This document shows positions 60,801 to 64,000 of a stretch of 64,000 bases of DNA, piece after piece. The stretch is from Pirellula sp. (GTDB lineage: Bacteria > Planctomycetota > Planctomycetia > Pirellulales > Pirellulaceae): contig JAJTID010000093.1 of the NCBI GenBank assembly GCA_021300155.1, positions 30,559 through 94,558 of the forward strand, in the 5' to 3' direction. Each line of letters begins with the position of its first letter. The stretch's first letter is position 1. The notes under the pieces were generated by a model, which worked only from the letters and a program-made list of their open reading frames with translations, did no database searches and was not told the origin of the DNA. A program made the position numbers and the translations under genes.

Positions 60801-63800
60801 TCGGTGCCAACCTAGCCAAATCCAACACGACATTCGCTCCATTCGTCGTATAAAGACTGCTGGGAGCACCCGGAACACTTGGATCACTGGCGATGGAAGT
60901 TGTTCGAGGGTTCGTAATCTCGACGAACAGAGAGGCTTCGGGGAATCGATATTGGTCGAAGTGTGGATCCGAGTTCGGATCATCCTTGACTGTCAACAGA
61001 CCTGAGCTGTCCATGTCGGTGTTTCGTACACGCTTGTCATGTATCGCAAAGGTCTCGCTTAACAATGCCTCGGGCATCTCCATTCCCCAGACAACTCCGA
61101 CATAAATCTTGTTTGGGATTTGACGACTATTGTCCGATGGGTCTTGGAGGGAATAGGAAATACGATCAGGCGCCCAAAAAGCAGGTCGAGCCGCAATCGA
61201 GGAGTTGCTAACTGCATTCGTTCTACCGATTCCGAAGGGCACGATGTCATACTCGAAACGAGTCATGGTCGCATCTGCGTCCCGGAAATCGACAACATTC
61301 ACCGCCCATTGTGCTAATGCACGCGCTCGTAGTTTCGCACGGTCCCAGAAATTCGTTACACCACTCATTCCGGGAAAGTCATGCTCCCGCGGAACAACTA
61401 GTTGCGCCAAGCAATAGAGATTTCTCGCAAGTATGAGACGAGATGCTAGTCTGCCTCGTGTTTCACTGGCGAGTGGAACATTTCCACTCCCTGTATCGTG
61501 AAACGCCTGTAGTTTGACTTCCCGATTGTAAGCACCGATAGTAGCCCCACTGCCAGGATACAACTCTTGTTGCAACGTCGCGGAGAGTTCACTTGGCTCG
61601 TCAACCTGCCCATCGTTGTCATTATCGAATCCGTCCCCGAACGGACGATTCAAATCCATTCGCAATCCCTTAGAAAAATCCATGGGAAAAAGCTCTGCAA
61701 TGGCTGCATAACTCAATTCAGGATCATCACTTGCTGATGCAGTAGGGAACGTCCGAGTTCTTTGCCGTTGCGAATGCAACCATTGAATGTATCGAAGATA
61801 CGATGGTGTCTGATGTTGCACAGTCACACCGAGTGCAGGATCAGCCGTTTTAGCTACCGCTGCAATATTGGCGTTGCGCAACTCACCGCTTCTCGTGGTG
61901 ATTTCACGGCTGATATAATCGTTGATGGAAAATCCAGTAGAACTAATCAACTCGCGAATTCGAGGAGGCAGTGACGCAGCGTCCGCATCAAATCGTCGCA
62001 ACACGGCTTCCAGCTCTGTCAGCCCCAAGGGATCATCCGAATTCGCTCGACCCGTAACATGGGACTCGTATCGATCGTCCATTACTTCACTGGGCACCAC
62101 ACCGACAGTGGGTACTGTAGAATCTGCATCGATACCAGCCGTGATTACCATGGCGGGGTTGCCGTTCAAGTCAAACGACATCGCCTGTCCGGCTCGTCTT
62201 CCGACAGGTAAAGCAGGCAATCGGCTGTGTTGCGCTCGGCTACTAGGATCGGGATGATATTCACGTTCCCCAATTTGACTGATGGGGTCATTCGTGTTGC
62301 GGGTCCCTGCAGTTCGATCGAGCATTGGTGACAGATAATTGATGGGACGGTGTCGCCATTCTGGAGAACGACGAGCCCCATAGAGTTCATCAAAAAATGA
62401 AAATCTCGTCGTACTGGATCGAAACGCCGGGAACTGCGGTACTGTTGGCACCGTGTGGTTTACACCACCGGACTGCCCGAAGAAGATCGGCAAGGAAATA
62501 TCCGCAGGTCCATATCCAAAACCATTCGGAATCAAGGTCGAACTACGCTTGTAATTCGCGTTGGTCGACATGTTCACTGTTGGTACGCTAGTAGCAATCG
62601 TTGGATTGTTTGGGTCAGGTTGTAACAACCCCTGAATACGATCTCCAGCAGCGTTCAGATTCACGCGACCATCTAGATCTTCGATCAATATTGCAGCCAG
62701 TGGTTTCAACCGACGGCCATCTGGTGAGTAAACAATCGGCAGCCCTGGATCAATCCAAACACTATCCGCAATTCCATCTCCATCGTTGTCGACATCCCAA
62801 GGCCCTTGAACATGCTTCAGCACGTAGGTTCGGAGCGCGAATATTTCCGCAGCGGTAGGTGGATTCGACCAAGTAAATCCAGACGAAGGGAGCCGAGGAA
62901 CGTTAGCATCGGATTGTCGGAATCCTTCATTGACCCCGAGATAGCTCATCACCCGTGCGGATGACATGTCGATCATTTGCAAAAGCTCACGCACGTCCGC
63001 AAATGTCATGCTCGCGGGGTCCCCGAACACGTGCGCCAAGTGCTGAACAACTTCGGGTCGGTGATAGGACGGTATGACGTAAAAAACCGGCGGAGTCGTT
63101 GGGTCGTTGTCATGATCTGTATACGAACCGTGCGACAAAAACATATCGCGGTAGTCCGGCACGTCGTACCCTTCGTTCGAGTGCCCAGACAAACGAAACT
63201 GTAGCGGATTCGTTCTTGGCAAGCCGATCGCGTCAACACCAACTTTTCCGCCATCATTCGGATTGGCAGCCATGATTGTCGGATTGGTCAAGTAATCGTA
63301 GTCCGGCAAAAGAGCTGGAGAAACCTTTGGCCGGTTCGTTGGAATTCGCATCAAACGTTTGCTATCGATATTCCCATAGCCCACAACGGGAACCGGCCCG
63401 CTACCACTCGGCATTGCGCTTACTTCTTCAACGCCAATCCCCACACTGTTGAAGACCGCGTCGTTGATTACAAAGCGATATCCTTCCCACGGACTCGATG
63501 TGGTTTGACGTGGATGATAGAAAAGAGATTCAATACCAAAGGTACTAATCCACTTCAGAAGACTAAGAGTCGTCGACTTCTTCTTTGCGCTTCCAGCTGG
63601 AAAGTATTGTCCTGTGAATTGCTCTCCCTTTACCTCCATCAGATCGATCAGGACCGAATACGAAATGTATTCCGCATGGGCATCTGCATAAACGGGTGTT
63701 GACCAAGGGGTTAGGTTAGAATTCGGGTCTGGAACGGGTGTACCTGCAATACTCGGTAATCCTCCGTTCGAATTCACTGGGTGAACATAACCGATATACT

Positions 63801-64000
63801 TCAAGATACGAAACGACTGCCCTGCCAAGGGACCTTCGAGAATCGTCAGAATTCGCGAGTTGTATTCGTCTTCAAATCCAGATAAAGGGCCACCTGCCTC
63901 TGTAACATAGTTCATCGATACCTTTGCTAGTGCAACCGACGGCATTACCTGTGTCGATGGAACAATTGGTGTGGTCGAAAACAACCGTGCTCCGATTTGA
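57889..64000 (-). CDS. Very large protein, GspK-like (general secretion minor pseudopilin K-like), 5' end beyond window
   Basis: Open frame continues past 63984 to window edge (no stop). Contains GRVNLNAAG, GKVNLNTI, VDNDGDGIADSVWIDPGLPI, FGDGFDNDNDGQVDEP; partner pseudopilin adjacent. Confidence 0.7.
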   Translation of the reverse strand, partial: QIGARLFSTTPIVPSTQVMPSVALAKVSMNYVTEAGGPLSGFEDEYNSRILTILEGPLAGQSFRILKYIGYVHPVNSNGGLPSIAGTPVPDPNSNLTPWSTPVYADAHAEYISYSVLIDLMEVKGEQFTGQYFPAGSAKKKSTTLSLLKWISTFGIESLFYHPRQTTSSPWEGYRFVINDAVFNSVGIGVEEVSAMPSGSGPVPVVGYGNIDSKRLMRIPTNRPKVSPALLPDYDYLTNPTIMAANPNDGGKVGVDAIGLPRTNPLQFRLSGHSNEGYDVPDYRDMFLSHGSYTDHDNDPTTPPVFYVIPSYHRPEVVQHLAHVFGDPASMTFADVRELLQMIDMSSARVMSYLGVNEGFRQSDANVPRLPSSGFTWSNPPTAAEIFALRTYVLKHVQGPWDVDNDGDGIADSVWIDPGLPIVYSPDGRRLKPLAAILIEDLDGRVNLNAAGDRIQGLLQPDPNNPTIATSVPTVNMSTNANYKRSSTLIPNGFGYGPADISLPIFFGQSGGVNHTVPTVPQFPAFRSSTTRFSFFDELYGARRSPEWRHRPINYLSPMLDRTAGTRNTNDPISQIGEREYHPDPSSRAQHSRLPALPVGRRAGQAMSFDLNGNPAMVITAGIDADSTVPTVGVVPSEVMDDRYESHVTGRANSDDPLGLTELEAVLRRFDADAASLPPRIRELISSTGFSINDYISREITTRSGELRNANIAAVAKTADPALGVTVQHQTPSYLRYIQWLHSQRQRTRTFPTASASDDPELSYAAIAELFPMDFSKGLRMDLNRPFGDGFDNDNDGQVDEPSELSATLQQELYPGSGATIGAYNREVKLQAFHDTGSGNVPLASETRGRLASRLILARNLYCLAQLVVPREHDFPGMSGVTNFWDRAKLRARALAQWAVNVVDFRDADATMTRFEYDIVPFGIGRTNAVSNSSIAARPAFWAPDRISYSLQDPSDNSRQIPNKIYVGVVWGMEMPEALLSETFAIHDKRVRNTDMDSSGLLTVKDDPNSDPHFDQYRFPEASLFVEITNPRTTSIASDPSVPGAPSSLYTTNGANVVLDLARLAPTAGTWGRQPVWRVAISQDYDVASIPIDNRPGSILSKGPEKPGVVNPNYVHLPFTTFQHSIENVGTTSDSAITGITNLNSPEVTNIERYIGNGLVYNYRDPAQTSPESGGFERFIWFTDVEPGTSQPIPDIMPSLRSLSGGQHASVYTARTGNALLKGGGYLVVGPRSTTNIGSLMHNQFTGLSYMQDVGLPPNSNLERIKITAANRNIWSPGYQRIELLNNSVRTHLLNSDSANERLANALLLKRGSPEVDYVKNAQFLICAVDAPVATGIPTGTSGTNWDLSFPGGIGLNVSLPTPISDEVNPSAVWYKDHRPVTRLNSTDTVMNRADGTPGWGSPSTPPDSWVNLGATPPTGTFPNQPFDHTNPLIGPLNRYKTGTYEHVRTAYLQRLADPDFGYDPVSNPYITVDWMPIDLTVFNGEAPLGAEVITNGPAGNIMDPRFNDNIPNPNLAFQSRYKNGSLAKTNVTDAAMAPNRGISYHSPETPDLRFSTTVQPSPPPPGSGNIKYDAYFGRVIGFDQAVDWSKQQASGTTLGYANVGFHTGGSLVDLASATPNPFLDTNFDGFGVPLSNAVEPFRGTTNRIQNLLWYNRPFASPYEVALVPGTSPGQFGLYHSAYSGTEKLPFTYMPSFQAMNAWATNNVTPTEHERSYWSVYEPITASSQHMADWHLLLDMVETQPPFADANRFMPPDAVLALSTSDNIAARYLNSYIPKNYSGVLSEPETVRGATLLAPFNKQPNFVAAGKVNLNTISFDRFGRSRALEAVDYSFSRGVSVTVPFKIARHGYDVTNLPVNSFFGFIVANMHPEFPTQFVGAYRPAMTSNIAPSLRTPAATEQMRRGYGVETSLLRSADWNAANEANASPATLPTSPMLFNTAGTDDVSRMQQFDRMQRAMRLPNLVTNQSNVFAVWVTVSLFEYDPLTEFGNEYKNQNGQPIRERQFFIIDRSVPVGYRPGENLNSERTVLLQKRL

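Overview
The window looks like a chromosomal segment of a planctomycete (Pirellulales-like, judging from protein style; this is inference, no search was run). It is mostly housekeeping and conserved accessory genes with little mobile DNA. Recognisable genes: neutral zinc metallopeptidase, cysS, two ABC exporter operons (HlyD adaptor + ATPase + FtsX/MacB permeases), YidC with an embedded PDZ-like domain, lpxB, rpmA, obg, coaX, a two-domain class II aldolase-like protein, glnD-glnB, a BshC-like protein, glycosyltransferase 2, ftsY, aldehyde dehydrogenase, a ketosynthase/ACP/coiled-coil mini-cluster, murB plus an FtsQ-like protein, thioredoxin, a BFD-like 2Fe-2S protein, a pair of adjacent membrane-anchored P-loop GTPases, an ExbB/TolQ homologue, a DapA-family lyase, a ComEA-like HhH protein, tRNA-Pro(GGG), a YtcJ-like amidohydrolase, a large prepilin-like protein and a >2000-aa GspK-like protein truncated at the window edge. 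Accessory DNA: a frameshifted IS110-type transposase remnant and an integrase/primase-like scar next to tRNA-Pro. The best candidates for something undescribed are the paired GTPase operon (43121-47176), the ketosynthase-ACP-coiled-coil cluster (31504-33600), the EF-hand-tailed efflux adaptor (41100-42917), the giant pseudopilin-like pair (55844-64000), and a dispersed palindromic repeat (AACCCGAAGCGTGAGCGAGGGA) found at three places, once inside a coding sequence. No CRISPR array or rRNA was seen.
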